A stretch of DNA of 64,000 nt, from assembly GCA_003563915.1 (NCBI GenBank), contig PWTE01000071.1, positions 24,593 through 88,592 of the forward strand, written 5' to 3'. Of this stretch, positions 34,742 to 47,422 are shown piece after piece. Position 1 is the first letter of the stretch; every line of letters begins with the position of its first letter. The stretch is from Nitriliruptoraceae bacterium. Its GTDB lineage: Bacteria > Actinomycetota > Nitriliruptoria > Nitriliruptorales > Nitriliruptoraceae. The notes under the pieces were generated by a model. It was not told the DNA's origin. It made no database searches and saw nothing but the letters and a program-made list of their open reading frames with translations. A program made the translations under genes and the position numbers.

Positions 34742-35659
34742 GTGCTCGAGTTCGTCGACCTCCAGCGCTCGTTCGGCGACGTCGTCGCTCTCGACGGGCT
34801 GTCGTTCGCGGTCGCGCCGGGGGAGCTTTGTGGGTTCCTCGGACCCAACGGTGCCGGCAAGACCACCGCGATGCGGTGCGCCGTCGGCGTGAGCGCCCCC
34901 GATGGCGGCACCGTGACGTGGCAGGGGCGCCCGATCGACCTGGCCACCCGTCGACGGACCGGGTACATGCCCGAGGAACGCGGGCTCTACCCGAAGATGC
35001 GGGTCCACGAGCAACTCGTCTACCTCGCCCGGCTCCACGGGATGGCAGCCGCGGACGCGGCGGCGTCCGCTTCCGCGTGGATCGATCGACTGGGCCTCGC
35101 GGAGCGGGCAGGGTCCACGGTGGAGGAGCTGTCCCTCGGCAACCAACAGCGGGTGCAGCTCGCGGCGGCGCTGGTCCACGAACCTGAGCTGCTGATCCTC
35201 GACGAGCCCTTCTCCGGGTTGGACCCCCTGGCGACCGATGTGATGAGCGAGGTCCTGCGTGAACGGGCCCGAGCAGGGGTCGCCGTCGTCTTCTCCTCGC
35301 ACCAGCTCGATCTGGTGGAGGGCCTGTGCGAGACGGTCGCGGTCATCGCGAACGGACGCCTGGTCCTGGGCGGCCGGGTGGCCGAACTCACGTCACGCGG
35401 TGGCCGACGCCTCCGTATCGAGGTGGCGGGTGGCACCGCCTGGACGCACGAGCTGCCCGGCGAAGCCGAGCTCCTCGCCGCCGACGACGCCGGCGCGACG
35501 GTGCTGCTGCCGCCCGGCGAGGATGCCGGGCCGGTGTTGGACGTCGCCCGCCGCACGGGCCGTCTGCTGGATGTCCACCTCGAACAGCCGCGGCTGTCCG
35601 AGCTGTTCCGCACCGCCGTCGGCAACGGGGCCACGCCAGGCGACGAGGATCCGACGTGA
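34742..35659 (+). CDS. ABC transporter ATP-binding protein (NatA-like)
   Basis: A 305-residue ABC ATPase. Walker A is GPNGAGKTT (about residues 37-45). The signature region is LSLGNQQRVQLAAAL, with LSLGN in place of the usual LSGGQ. Walker B is LLILDEPFSGLD, and the H-loop is SSHQLD. A C-terminal ~90-residue extension after [11 protein letters not shown] resembles the regulatory tail of NatA/DrrA-type exporters. It energises the permease encoded next, whose GTG overlaps its stop. The pair resembles NatAB (sodium or drug export); the substrate is not known. Confidence 0.88.
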   Translation: MLEFVDLQRSFGDVVALDGLSFAVAPGELCGFLGPNGAGKTTAMRCAVGVSAPDGGTVTWQGRPIDLATRRRTGYMPEERGLYPKMRVHEQLVYLARLHGMAAADAAASASAWIDRLGLAERAGSTVEELSLGNQQRVQLAAALVHEPELLILDEPFSGLDPLATDVMSEVLRERARAGVAVVFSSHQLDLVEGLCETVAVIANGRLVLGGRVAELTSRGGRRLRIEVAGGTAWTHELPGEAELLAADDAGATVLLPPGEDAGPVLDVARRTGRLLDVHLEQPRLSELFRTAVGNGATPGDEDPT

Positions 35660-36864
35660 CCGCGGTACGGACCGTGGCGCTGATCGCCGGCCGTGAGGTC
35701 CGGCAACGGTTGCGTTCGAAGCTGTTCGTCTGGACCACGGCGGTGATCAGCCTGCTCCTGACGGTCGGCGCACTCGTCCCGTGGCTGATCGGCAGCTTCG
35801 GTGCCGATCTCATGAGCGACCCGACGGACGCGGTCGTGACGATCGCCGTCGTCGGGGAACTGGACGAGGCGCGGGTGTCGGCGCTCGAGTCCCAGTTCGG
35901 GGCGATCGAACTGGAGCCGGTAGCGGATGACGCGGCGGCGCGGGCCAAGCTCGATGAGCAGGACGGGGTCGACCTCGCGATCATCGACGGTGCAAGCGTG
36001 CTGGTGGCCCCGACCACAGGTGCGTTCCCCGGCGTCGGTTCGGGTCGGGCGAACGCGGCGGCCGAAGCGCTCGCACTGGTCGACCTCCTGGAGGACAACG
36101 GGGCGGCCGATATCGCGCCAGGCATCCTCGGCATCACGCCGCTGCCCGTGGAGACGGTGGGCGAACGGGACCCGACCGAGCGTGTGGCCGGTCTGGTCGT
36201 CGCCAACGTCGGCGTGGTCTTCCTGTTCGGTCTGCTGATGTTCTACGCCTCGATGATCGTGAACGGCATCATCGAGGAGAAGGGCAGCCGGGTCGTGGAG
36301 CTCCTGGTCGAGGCCGTCCCCGTCCGACAACTGATGACCGGCAAGGTGCTCGGGATGGGCATCATCGCCATCGGACAGGCGACCGCACTGTTCGCGCCGG
36401 CGCTCCTCGTCCTGCTCCTGACCTACCGGGACCTGCTCCCACCCGGTTCGGGGGTGCTGGTCGCGGCTGCCGCGCTGTGGTTCGTCCTCGGCTACGCGTT
36501 CTACGCCCTGCTCTGCGCAGGACTCGGAGCCCTGGTCTCACGGCCGGAGGAGGCACAGGCGGTGCTGACCCCGGCCACGATGCTCGCCCTGGTGGGCTAC
36601 TTCCTCGGCTTCATCGCCATCCAGCAGCCTGACGCGCTGTGGAGCGTCATCGCCGGGTGGCTCCCGCCGACGGCCCCGTTCGTGATGCTGGTGCGCCAGG
36701 CGGTGGGCGAACCGACCGCGGTCGAACTCGTCGGGTCGGTCGTGCTGCTCCTCGTCGGGATCGTCGGCGCGGCGTTGCTGACCGCACGCATCTACGAGGG
36801 TGGCATCCTGCGGGTCGGCGCCCGCGTGCGGTTCGGCGAGGCCTGGCGCGGCTCCCGGCTCTGA
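35656..36864 (+). CDS. ABC-2 type permease (NatB-like)
   Basis: A 402-residue ABC-2 membrane protein. A first transmembrane helix (about 24-45, KLFVWTTAVISLLLTVGALV) is followed by an extracytoplasmic loop of ~150 residues. Five more helices (about 190-390) follow, with the conserved GIIEEKGSRVVELLVEAVPVRQLMTGKVLG coupling segment between the second and third. This is the NatB/YhaP layout. The GTG overlaps the ATPase stop, so the two subunits are produced together. It converges on cobT with a 32-base gap. Confidence 0.87.
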   Translation: MTAVRTVALIAGREVRQRLRSKLFVWTTAVISLLLTVGALVPWLIGSFGADLMSDPTDAVVTIAVVGELDEARVSALESQFGAIELEPVADDAAARAKLDEQDGVDLAIIDGASVLVAPTTGAFPGVGSGRANAAAEALALVDLLEDNGAADIAPGILGITPLPVETVGERDPTERVAGLVVANVGVVFLFGLLMFYASMIVNGIIEEKGSRVVELLVEAVPVRQLMTGKVLGMGIIAIGQATALFAPALLVLLLTYRDLLPPGSGVLVAAAALWFVLGYAFYALLCAGLGALVSRPEEAQAVLTPATMLALVGYFLGFIAIQQPDALWSVIAGWLPPTAPFVMLVRQAVGEPTAVELVGSVVLLLVGIVGAALLTARIYEGGILRVGARVRFGEAWRGSRL

Positions 36865-36896
36865 GCGGCGGAGAGCGGCCGGCGACCTCGAACCGG

Positions 36897-38081
36897 TCAC
36901 CGCTCCGGAGGGCTGCCGCCCAGGACCTCGTCCAGCCGTGCGACGTCGTGGAGCAGGCGCGCAGCGATCCGGACCAGGGGGATCGCCGCGAGGGCACCGC
37001 TGCCCTCGCCCAGGCACAGCTCCAGATCCAGCAGCGGGTGCAGCCCGAGCGCCTCCAGGACCACCCCAGCTCCTGGCTCGGGGGAGCGGTGCCCGGCGAT
37101 CATGACCTCACGACACCCTGGCGACATCCGCGAGGCAACCAGCGCCGCGGCGCACGCGATCACGCCGTCGAGGACGACCGGGATGCGGTGGCTGGCTGCG
37201 GCGAGCAGGACGCCGACCAGGGCGGCGTGCTCAGCGCCCCCGAAGGCGGCGAGGTACCCCGCGGCATCACGCTGGCCTGCGCGGACGACCGCGTCGGTGA
37301 CGACCCGTCGCTTGAGCTCGAGGGTCGCGTCGTCGATCCCCGCTCCGCGGCCCGTCACCAGGCGTACGTCGACGTCGGCACAGGCCGCGATCAGTGCCGC
37401 ACTCGCCGTGGTGTTGCCGATGCCGAGGTCGCCGACGGCCACCAGGTCGCCGCCCTCGGCGACGATCGCCTCGGTCACGCGCGCACCCAGCACGATGGCT
37501 CGTGCCACCTCGCCGTCCGACAACGCGTCGCGCGTGCGCAGGTCTCGGGTGCCGGCCACGACCCTGGCCGGCACCAGGCGCGGAGCCGGGGCCGGTGGCG
37601 TCACCAGGCCGGCATCGATGACGACGGTGCGTGCTCCGGCCTCGTTCGCGAACGCGGACGCCCCAGCGTGACCGCCCGCGAGCGTCGACGCCACCAGTGC
37701 AGATACCCGCTGCGGCCAAGGCGTGACCCCGTGGACGTGGACCCCGTGATCACCGGCGGCCGCGATCAGCGTCGCACGCTGGGGGATCGGCGGCGGCAGG
37801 TCACCGCGGATGACGGCGAGCTCGACCGCGAGGTCCGCCAGGCGGCCGAGCGCTCCCGGCGGGGTCGCCAGCGCGGACACGGCCTCAGCCGCGTGGTCGC
37901 GGAGACCGTCGTCGGTGGCTGCCGCCACCGCCGCGGTACTGCGGAGCAGTTCGGCGAGCTCCTCCTGGAGGGCTGCCGGTCCAGGCTGGTCGTCGTGGCC
38001 GTCGGTAGGGGCCAGGTCGTCGAGCGCCACCCGGGGTGCTGCCCGGTCCGCCCATCGCACCCCCGAGCTGTGGCCGGTCAC
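36897..38081 (-). CDS. cobT: Nicotinate-nucleotide--dimethylbenzimidazole phosphoribosyltransferase
   Basis: A 394-residue enzyme that makes alpha-ribazole-5'-phosphate for the lower ligand of cobalamin. AGDHGVHVHGVTPWP, VGDLGIGNTTASAALIAA, GRGAGIDD and LDGVIACAAALVASRM are family motifs. AGHRSPEPGAGVVLEALGL and LCLGEGSGA, with the catalytic glutamate, are also present. The N-terminal ~60 residues are extra. GTG 38081 overlaps the stop of the phosphatase gene (GTGA), so a much longer upstream extension of this frame is rejected. It is the last gene of a cobS-cobC-cobT unit. Confidence 0.92.
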   Translation of the reverse strand: MTGHSSGVRWADRAAPRVALDDLAPTDGHDDQPGPAALQEELAELLRSTAAVAAATDDGLRDHAAEAVSALATPPGALGRLADLAVELAVIRGDLPPPIPQRATLIAAAGDHGVHVHGVTPWPQRVSALVASTLAGGHAGASAFANEAGARTVVIDAGLVTPPAPAPRLVPARVVAGTRDLRTRDALSDGEVARAIVLGARVTEAIVAEGGDLVAVGDLGIGNTTASAALIAACADVDVRLVTGRGAGIDDATLELKRRVVTDAVVRAGQRDAAGYLAAFGGAEHAALVGVLLAAASHRIPVVLDGVIACAAALVASRMSPGCREVMIAGHRSPEPGAGVVLEALGLHPLLDLELCLGEGSGALAAIPLVRIAARLLHDVARLDEVLGGSPPER

Positions 38082-38707
38082 GTCGCGATGCCCTCCAGGG
38101 TCCAGCTGCCTCCCGGCCACCGGGTGAGCCACGTCGCCGTCGCCGTGTCGACCCGGACCCGTAGGGCGCTGGTCGCCTCCAACCCCAGCACGTGCGCCAC
38201 GGCACAGACGATCGGCCCACCGTGGCACACCACCGCGATCGGCGGGTTCGCCGTCGGGTCCTGGCGTCCGTGATCGCGGCCGAGCTCCTCCAGAGCGTCG
38301 GTGACCCGACCCTGGAGGTCGCTGACGGTCTCGCCCCCTGGTGGCGTGAATGCGGCGAAGCGGGCCGGGTCGGTCTGGACCTCGGGCGGCGCCTCCTGCC
38401 AGAGCTCGGACCAGGGCCGACCTTCCCAGCTCCCGAGGTCCCGCTCCGCCCATCGGGGGTCCACCCGGTCGGGCTGCCATCCGAGCAGATCGGTCGACAG
38501 TCCAGCGCGGGTCGCCGGGGAGCGGACGATGACCGGCGGTAAGGCGTCTCCCAGGGTCGTGCGTGCCGGGGCGCCGCCGACCAGCCGTGTGCGTAGCGCC
38601 GCCACCTCGTCTCGGCCCGCGTCCGAGAGACCGGGGTCCATCCGTTGGCCGTACGCGATGCCGGTCACGTCGACGGCGCCGTGGCGGATCAGGACGATGC
38701 GGGTCAC
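38078..38707 (-). CDS. cobC: Histidine phosphatase, alpha-ribazole phosphatase-like
   Basis: A 209-residue phosphoglycerate-mutase-superfamily enzyme. IRHGA (residues 7-11) carries the phospho-accepting histidine, RSPATRAGLS the second arginine, ERDLGSWEG the acid/base region and VCHGGPI the second catalytic histidine. Its overlaps with cobS (4 bases) and cobT (4 bases) make it the likely CobC, dephosphorylating alpha-ribazole-5'-phosphate or adenosylcobalamin-5'-phosphate. The function is assigned from context; the fold alone does not fix the substrate. Confidence 0.8.
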   Translation of the reverse strand: MTRIVLIRHGAVDVTGIAYGQRMDPGLSDAGRDEVAALRTRLVGGAPARTTLGDALPPVIVRSPATRAGLSTDLLGWQPDRVDPRWAERDLGSWEGRPWSELWQEAPPEVQTDPARFAAFTPPGGETVSDLQGRVTDALEELGRDHGRQDPTANPPIAVVCHGGPIVCAVAHVLGLEATSALRVRVDTATATWLTRWPGGSWTLEGIAT

Positions 38708-39507
38708 AGCAGAGCTCCTCGGTCGAGGGCGACGACGGTCGCCAGTGACAGGATCAGGACCACCTGCTGGGTCGCGCCGAGCACGTCACCGGTCAGCCCT
38801 CCGATGCGTCGACGCGCGGTGCGTCGCAGGGCAGCGGTCCCGACGATCGCGATCAGGAGCACCAGCGGGGTCCAGACGCCGACGGCCAGGATGCAGGTGG
38901 CGAGGGTCGTGGTCCCCGCGATCGTGACGCCGATACCGCCGACCGGGTCGGCCACCTGCGCACCGGTACCGCGGTCAGAGACCGGAGGCAGCCAGCGGAT
39001 CTGCAGGAGGATCGCGGCCCGGCCGACCACGTGGGCGAGCAGGATCGCCCGTGCTGCCAGGACGAGATCCGCCTGTGCGAGCAGGGTCGAGCGGGCGAGC
39101 AGGGAGAGGATCAGGGCGGAGGCACCGTAGGTGCCGATGCGGGAGTCGCGCATGATCTCGATGCGGCGCTCGGGGTCCCAGCCGCCCCAGAGACCGTCGA
39201 AGGTGTCGGCGAGTCCGTCCTCGTGGAACGCGCCGGTGACGGCGACGGCGACGCCGACCGCACCGACCGCGGCAACGACCGGGCCCAGGAGGGTGTCGAG
39301 GGTGGCCCAGATCGCCAGGACGATGCCACCCACGATGAGCCCGACCAGTGGGAACGCGCCCGTCGCGCGGCGCAGGTCACCGTCGACGACGGGGATCTGC
39401 GGCACGGGCAGTCGGGTGAGGAACTGCAGCGCGACCGCGAGGATGCGTAGCGGCTCCAGCAGGCCACCGGGCCGGGCGTCGCCGGGTCGGATGTCCTGGT
39501 CATCCAC
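38704..39507 (-). CDS. cobS: Adenosylcobinamide-GDP ribazoletransferase (cobalamin synthase)
   Basis: A 267-residue membrane enzyme that joins adenosylcobinamide-GDP to alpha-ribazole. LAVALQFLTRLPVP is the usual start of the fold. GAFHEDGLADTFDGLWGGWDPERRIEIMRDSRIGTYGA is the diagnostic metal-binding motif, and several hydrophobic helices follow. The GTG at 39507 with GAGGAGGAGG upstream gives the normal family length (~250-270). An in-frame ATG at 39573 is possible but adds residues unlike the family. It heads the cobS-cobC-cobT operon and is divergent from the 13E12 gene. Confidence 0.92.
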   Translation of the reverse strand: MDDQDIRPGDARPGGLLEPLRILAVALQFLTRLPVPQIPVVDGDLRRATGAFPLVGLIVGGIVLAIWATLDTLLGPVVAAVGAVGVAVAVTGAFHEDGLADTFDGLWGGWDPERRIEIMRDSRIGTYGASALILSLLARSTLLAQADLVLAARAILLAHVVGRAAILLQIRWLPPVSDRGTGAQVADPVGGIGVTIAGTTTLATCILAVGVWTPLVLLIAIVGTAALRRTARRRIGGLTGDVLGATQQVVLILSLATVVALDRGALL

Positions 39508-39639
39508 CCGGTGCAGGCCTCCTCCTCGTCGAGCGCCGGACCCTAGCGGTCCAGCCTCGTCGAGGATCCCCATGGACTGCGGGTTCGGTCGGGTTGTCCA
39601 CATGTTGCAGATCGGGGTCGTGGTGTCGCAGGGATGGTG

Positions 39640-39662
39640 CATACTGTCGAACATGAGTTCGG
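39640..39662 (+). promoter_or_regulatory. SOS box overlapping the start of the 13E12 gene, with -10 candidate
   Basis: TCGAAC-ATGA-GTTCGG (39647-39662) matches the mycobacterial LexA box TCGAAC-N4-GTTCGA at 11 of 12 defined bases, and the start codon lies in its spacer. CATACT at 39640-39645 is a good -10, which would place the transcript start close to the ATG and make the mRNA leaderless. LexA bound here would block transcription directly. 13E12-family genes are known members of the mycobacterial DNA-damage regulon. Confidence 0.7.
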
Positions 39663-41235
39663 ATACCGCCACCGTCCCGCCCGCCGACCTGCCGGTCGAT
39701 CCGGGTGACACGACGTCGTGGTCTGACGGCGGGTTCGATGAGCTGACCGCCGCGACGTTGGCGCAGCTGCCCGCGTTGGGTCAGGCGTTGGCGGCGGCCC
39801 GGGCGGTCGACCGGCAGGTCGCGCTGCTCCTCGACGGGCTACTCGTCCTGGTCGAGCATGACGCGGCCGAGACGGTCACCGGGGTACCGCTCGAACAATG
39901 GCTGGCGATCGTCGGACGGCGCACCTCGTCGGACCGCCGGATGCTGCTCACCGCGGTGGACGCACTACGGCGGCTGCCATCTCTACGCCAGGCGTTCTGC
40001 GATGACGCGTCCGTCTCCTGGGCACAGGTCCGTGCCATCGCCCTGAGGGTGCAGCGCTCCCCGCGGCGGGCCGACGACCTGATCGATGCCGAGCTGGCCC
40101 GCACCATCGCCGTCTGCCGGCACGACGAGCCCGACACCCTGCTGCACGCCATCTCGCGGGCACTGACCGGCCTGGACGACCAGCCATCCACCCCGACCGA
40201 GCCGGCCCGGCCGCCCGCAGAGGAGTTCCTAGCGATCCAACCCCGGCTCGACGGCACCGGCGGACAGCTCTACGGCCAGCTCGGCCCGGTCTCGCTGGCG
40301 ACCGTGGACGCCGCGTTGACCCCGCCACCCGAGGCTCTCACCGAGCCCGGCCGTGGAGCGGCCGCCCGGACCCGCGCCGCCCGGCTGGTCGCCCTGTGCG
40401 ACCAGGCGCTGGACGGCGCCAGCTCGCCCGAGCACGACTTCCAGACTGGCGGCGCCACGGACCGCACCCCCGACCCGTCCGATGTCGGTCAGGCAGGGAG
40501 CGACTCGGATCGGGCCGGTGCCGACCGGCAGCTGGCGGGTGGCAGCTCAGATCGGGCGGGGTCACGCCCCCAGCTGCTGATCCGGGTGCCGCTGGCCACC
40601 CTGCTCGACCACGATCAGCTGCCCGGCGAGCTGTTGACCCGGCTCACCGGCGGGAAACTGTGGGCCGACGCCACCACCATCCGCCAACTCGTCCAGGAAC
40701 GCGGTGCGGACCTGCGCACCATCGTGCTCGACGACACCGGATCGGTGGTCGGGATCGGACGACGCGGCCGCATCGCGCCGGGCTGGTTGACCGACGCGAC
40801 CCTGGCGTTGCACGACACCTGCAGCTTCCCCAGCTGTGAGCGTCCCGCACGTAGCTGCGACACCGACCACGCGCGACCCTGGTGGCCCACCCGCCCCGCC
40901 ACCTGGCAACCCCCACCCGACACCAGCAGACCCGACCTCGCACGCGAACAGCCAGCCCCCTACAACCCGAACCGATCACCACCCACCCGCACCGGCCGCG
41001 CCCCACCCACCCGCACCGACCCGCGCGGTGACCTGACCCTCCTGTCGTGGCCCCGGGACCCTGGCTACGACCTGTCGCTTGGTGCCCAGGTCAGCGAACA
41101 GGTACGCTCCACCCTCAGAGCAACGGCGCTCCCGCACCCCTGCGGGGCGCCGTTCGTCGTCGACCGGGCGTTCGCGCCATCCTCGCAGGATGCCTGGACC
41201 AGCTCCCGCTCCCGGCCTTCGACGAGGAGTCCTCC

Positions 41236-41239
<4 letters not shown>
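39653..41239 (+). CDS. 13E12 repeat family protein (DUF222), HNH region degenerate
   Basis: A 528-residue protein of the mobile REP13E12 family. The DUF222 helical region covers about residues 30-290 (AVDRQVALLLDGLLVLVEHDAAE, IVGRRTSSDRRMLLTAVDAL, SWAQVRAIALRVQ). The HNH module starts well at about 390: CSFPSCERPARSCDTDHARPWWP. The expected continuation (GG-T--xNL--LCRxHHxxKT) is absent; a Pro/Thr/Arg-rich stretch stands in its place, and only the later LTLLSWPRDPGYDL resembles the family ending. Nuclease activity is therefore doubtful. The last ~45 residues run into the gltB start (4-base overlap), suggesting loss of an earlier stop. A SOS box covers the ATG. Confidence 0.85.
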
Positions 41240-45909
<4,670 letters not shown>

Positions 45910-45937
45910 ACACGTCCCCCCGAGCTGCGCCACGACG

Positions 45938-45963
45938 CCACCTGGCCGAACGGCCAGTGGTGG
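45938..45963 (+). terminator. Hairpin after gltB
   Basis: CCACCTGGCC and GGCCAG(T)GGTGG pair through a 10-base stem with one bulged T and a GAAC loop, 28 bases past the gltB stop. No T-run follows. It is the likely end of the gltB transcript. Confidence 0.5.
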
Positions 45964-46085
45964 TGGGGCGATCCACGTCGTGGCCGGCCCGTCAGGTCGC
46001 TAGCCTCACGCGTCGGCCACCCCGGGGGAGGTGCCGACCCGATCCGCCGGCTCCGCCGGTCCTTGTCGAACGACCGAGGTAGTCC

Positions 46086-47273
46086 GTGACCGCCGCGCTG
46101 GACCGCTACCCCCGCCTGCGGGTGGCGTTGCTCGTCGTGGTCGGTCTCGCGTTGATCCTCCCACTGGTCACGACCACCTCTGGCGCCCGGGCGCAGTCGC
46201 TGCAGGACATCCGCGGACGGTTGGCGGAGGTGCGACAGCAGCAGGAGCGCATCGAGGAGCGCCTCGAGGACAACCAGGAGCAGCTCGAAGCGCTCCTGGC
46301 GCGCATCGCCGGCCTCGAGGAGGAGTTGGAGGATCTCCAGGCCGAGATGGCCACCCAGCAGGGTGAGTTGGCCGAACTCGACGCCGTGATGAGCTTCCGG
46401 ATCCGCGAGACCTTCAAGCACGGCGCCAGCCTGGATCCGTTGTCGGTCCTGCTGGCCGGCGAGGACCCCGGTGCGTCCCTGGCGCGCGCCACGACGGTCC
46501 AGCGCGTGATCGGCGGCGATCGGGTGCGCAGCGAGGACCTCGCTGCCGCCCGCACCCGGGCGCGGGCAACGGCCGAGCGCATGGAGGACCGGGCCACGGA
46601 ACTCCGCGCGGCCGAGGAGGAGTTCGAGGCGGTCGGTGCCCGCCTCCAGGAGGACCTCCAGGAGCTCCAGGAGCTGGAAGCCTCCTTGACCGAGGCTGAA
46701 CGCGAGGAGCTCGCCCGGATCGAACGGGAACGTCGCGAGCGGGAACGTCGCGAGCGCGAGCGTCGAGAGCGGGAACAGCGCGAGCGTGAGCGACGGGAGC
46801 GCGAAGCCGCTGCTGCGAACAGTGCCTCGTCCTCACCGTCCCCGGCCCCATCGCCTGCCCCGTCGGCAGGTGGCGGGGGCATGGCCTGTCCCCTCGATCA
46901 ACCTCGACACTTCATCGACAGTTGGGGCCATCCGCGCAGCGGCGGTCGTGCCCACCGGGGCACCGACATCATGGGGCCACACGGCATCCCGGTGCGGGCC
47001 ATCACCAGTGGCACCTGGCACCACCAGCGGGTGGGCCGCAGCGCCGGCATCTGGGGGATCCTGCGTGGCGACAACGGCGACCACTACTGGTACATGCACC
47101 TGTCGTCGCACACGGTCGGGAGTGGCGCGCGGGTGTCCGCCGGTCAGCTGATCGGAACCAACGGCTCGACGGGCAACGCCAGTGCGTCGGCGCCCCACGT
47201 GCACTTCGAGCGCCACCCGGGCGGGGGCTCCGCCGTCAACCCCTACCCGTTGTTGCGTCAGGTCTGCGGCTGA
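46086..47273 (+). CDS. Secreted M23 (LytM) peptidase with long coiled coil, copy 1
   Basis: A 395-residue exported cell-wall hydrolase of the EnvC/CwlO type. The signal helix is at about 12-37. A coiled coil (about 38-245) becomes an almost pure Arg/Glu helix at about 212-245 (ERERRERERRERERRE). A Ser/Pro/Ala linker follows. The LytM domain (about 265-390) has HRGTDIM and HVHFE zinc-binding motifs and YWYMHLSSH, so the active site looks complete. It probably cleaves peptidoglycan cross-bridges, with the coil mediating regulation as in EnvC. TAGCCT at 46001-46006 is a candidate -10; GTG 46086 is the start. Confidence 0.9.
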   Translation: MTAALDRYPRLRVALLVVVGLALILPLVTTTSGARAQSLQDIRGRLAEVRQQQERIEERLEDNQEQLEALLARIAGLEEELEDLQAEMATQQGELAELDAVMSFRIRETFKHGASLDPLSVLLAGEDPGASLARATTVQRVIGGDRVRSEDLAAARTRARATAERMEDRATELRAAEEEFEAVGARLQEDLQELQELEASLTEAEREELARIERERRERERRERERREREQRERERREREAAAANSASSSPSPAPSPAPSAGGGGMACPLDQPRHFIDSWGHPRSGGRAHRGTDIMGPHGIPVRAITSGTWHHQRVGRSAGIWGILRGDNGDHYWYMHLSSHTVGSGARVSAGQLIGTNGSTGNASASAPHVHFERHPGGGSAVNPYPLLRQVCG

Positions 47274-47422
47274 GAGGACGGACGCTGACGGCATCCATCG
47301 ACCACGGGCCGTCGGATCGGTGAGCTGGCTGTTCGGGGGTAGGGCGATACGCGAGGTACGTTCGGGGCTACGACCCATCGGCGGGCCGAGGGGCCGACGC
47401 CGAACAGGAAGGATGCGAAGCG

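Noticed and set aside
36897..38480. A cobT start about 400 bases upstream of the one chosen
   Set aside because: The extension overlaps the whole phosphatase gene in another frame and is Arg/Gly-rich; the GTGA overlap at 38078-38081 is the natural start.
39508..39652. Cobalamin riboswitch before cobS
   Set aside because: Only 145 bases separate cobS from the divergent 13E12 gene, and no B12-box or conserved core was found.
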